From NCBI GenBank assembly GCA_913056415.1, contig CAJXNA010000011.1, forward strand, positions 1 to 17,730: a stretch of 17,730 nt of DNA, written 5' to 3'. Below the pieces are notes generated by a model. The model was not told the DNA's origin, did no database searches, and saw only the letters and a program-made list of their open reading frames with translations. The translations under genes and the position numbers were made by a program. Below, piece by piece: positions 17,513 through 17,730 of the stretch. Each line of letters begins with the position of its first letter. Position 1 is the first letter of the stretch. This DNA is from an uncultured Chloroflexota bacterium (GTDB lineage: Bacteria > Chloroflexota > Dehalococcoidia > SM23-28-2 > RBG-16-64-32).

Positions 17513-17730
17513 GTGAGCGCTCTCTCATCCGCAAGCGCCATCGTCGTTGCCGCCGGCAGCAGCGCCCGCATGCGTGGCGCCGACAAGCTGTTCGCCCCGC
17601 TGGCCGGACGCCCCCTCCTGGCCCACGTCTTGTCCCGCTTCCAGGAGTCGCCCGCCGTGGACCGTATCGCGCTCGTCCTCTCATCCGAGAATCTTGAACG
17701 GGGCCGTGACCTGGCGACCGAGTACGGCAT
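17513..17730 (+). CDS. ispD: 2-C-methyl-D-erythritol 4-phosphate cytidylyltransferase (partial, N-terminus)
   Basis: The third enzyme of the MEP route to isoprenoids, joining CTP and methylerythritol phosphate. The 72 complete codons visible start at GTG 17513 and run off the right edge. The nucleotidyltransferase start is clear: AIVVAAGSSARMRGADKLFA, with the CTP-binding AAGxxxRM loop and the lysine of ADK, then LAGRPLLAHVL. No clear ribosome binding site is seen, so it is probably translated with the preceding PIN-TRAM gene, whose stop is 7 nt upstream. MobA-like transferases share this N-terminus. The YacL-type neighbour favours IspD. Confidence 0.85.
   Translation, partial: MSALSSASAIVVAAGSSARMRGADKLFAPLAGRPLLAHVLSRFQESPAVDRIALVLSSENLERGRDLATEYG

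Overview
The window is GC-rich bacterial DNA with housekeeping genes on both strands, TTGACA-type sigma-70 promoters and frequent GTG and TTG starts. My best guess is a member of the Chloroflexota, possibly Dehalococcoidia-like. This rests on the general look of RpoB and RpoC (a long coiled-coil insert in beta-prime, inserts in beta), the membrane PIN-TRAM/ispD pairing and a c-di-AMP riboswitch. It is an inference, not a placement.

Left part (1-3530, minus strand): prs (ribose-phosphate pyrophosphokinase) is followed by secA, which runs off the left edge without its C-terminus. Divergently, at 3637-4557 (+), lies a DMT/EamA-type exporter. Centre (4558-13090, +): a strong extended -10 promoter, a leader of about 118 nt, then rpoB and rpoC overlapping by 11 nt. 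The usual rplKAJL genes upstream and rpsL/rpsG/fusA genes downstream are not there. Next come a glutamate dehydrogenase (13201-14442) and an overlapping lipoprotein alpha/beta hydrolase (14420-15223).

Right part: the only long gene-poor stretch (15224-15681) contains a clear ydaO-type cyclic di-AMP riboswitch (15450-15577) and a terminator-like hairpin (15607-15637). These precede a VTT/DedA-like membrane protein (15682-16290). After a good promoter follow a membrane-anchored PIN-TRAM protein of the YacL type (16450-17505) and the start of ispD (17513 to the edge).

Functionally the window covers nucleotide and PRPP supply, transcription, protein export, nitrogen/carbon balance, isoprenoid precursor synthesis and one second-messenger-controlled membrane gene. 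The riboswitch-VTT unit is the most interesting item. It suggests c-di-AMP control of a putative membrane lipid or lipid-carrier transporter. A Cys/His-rich insert in SecA and lineage-specific inserts in RpoB and RpoC also deserve a second look.
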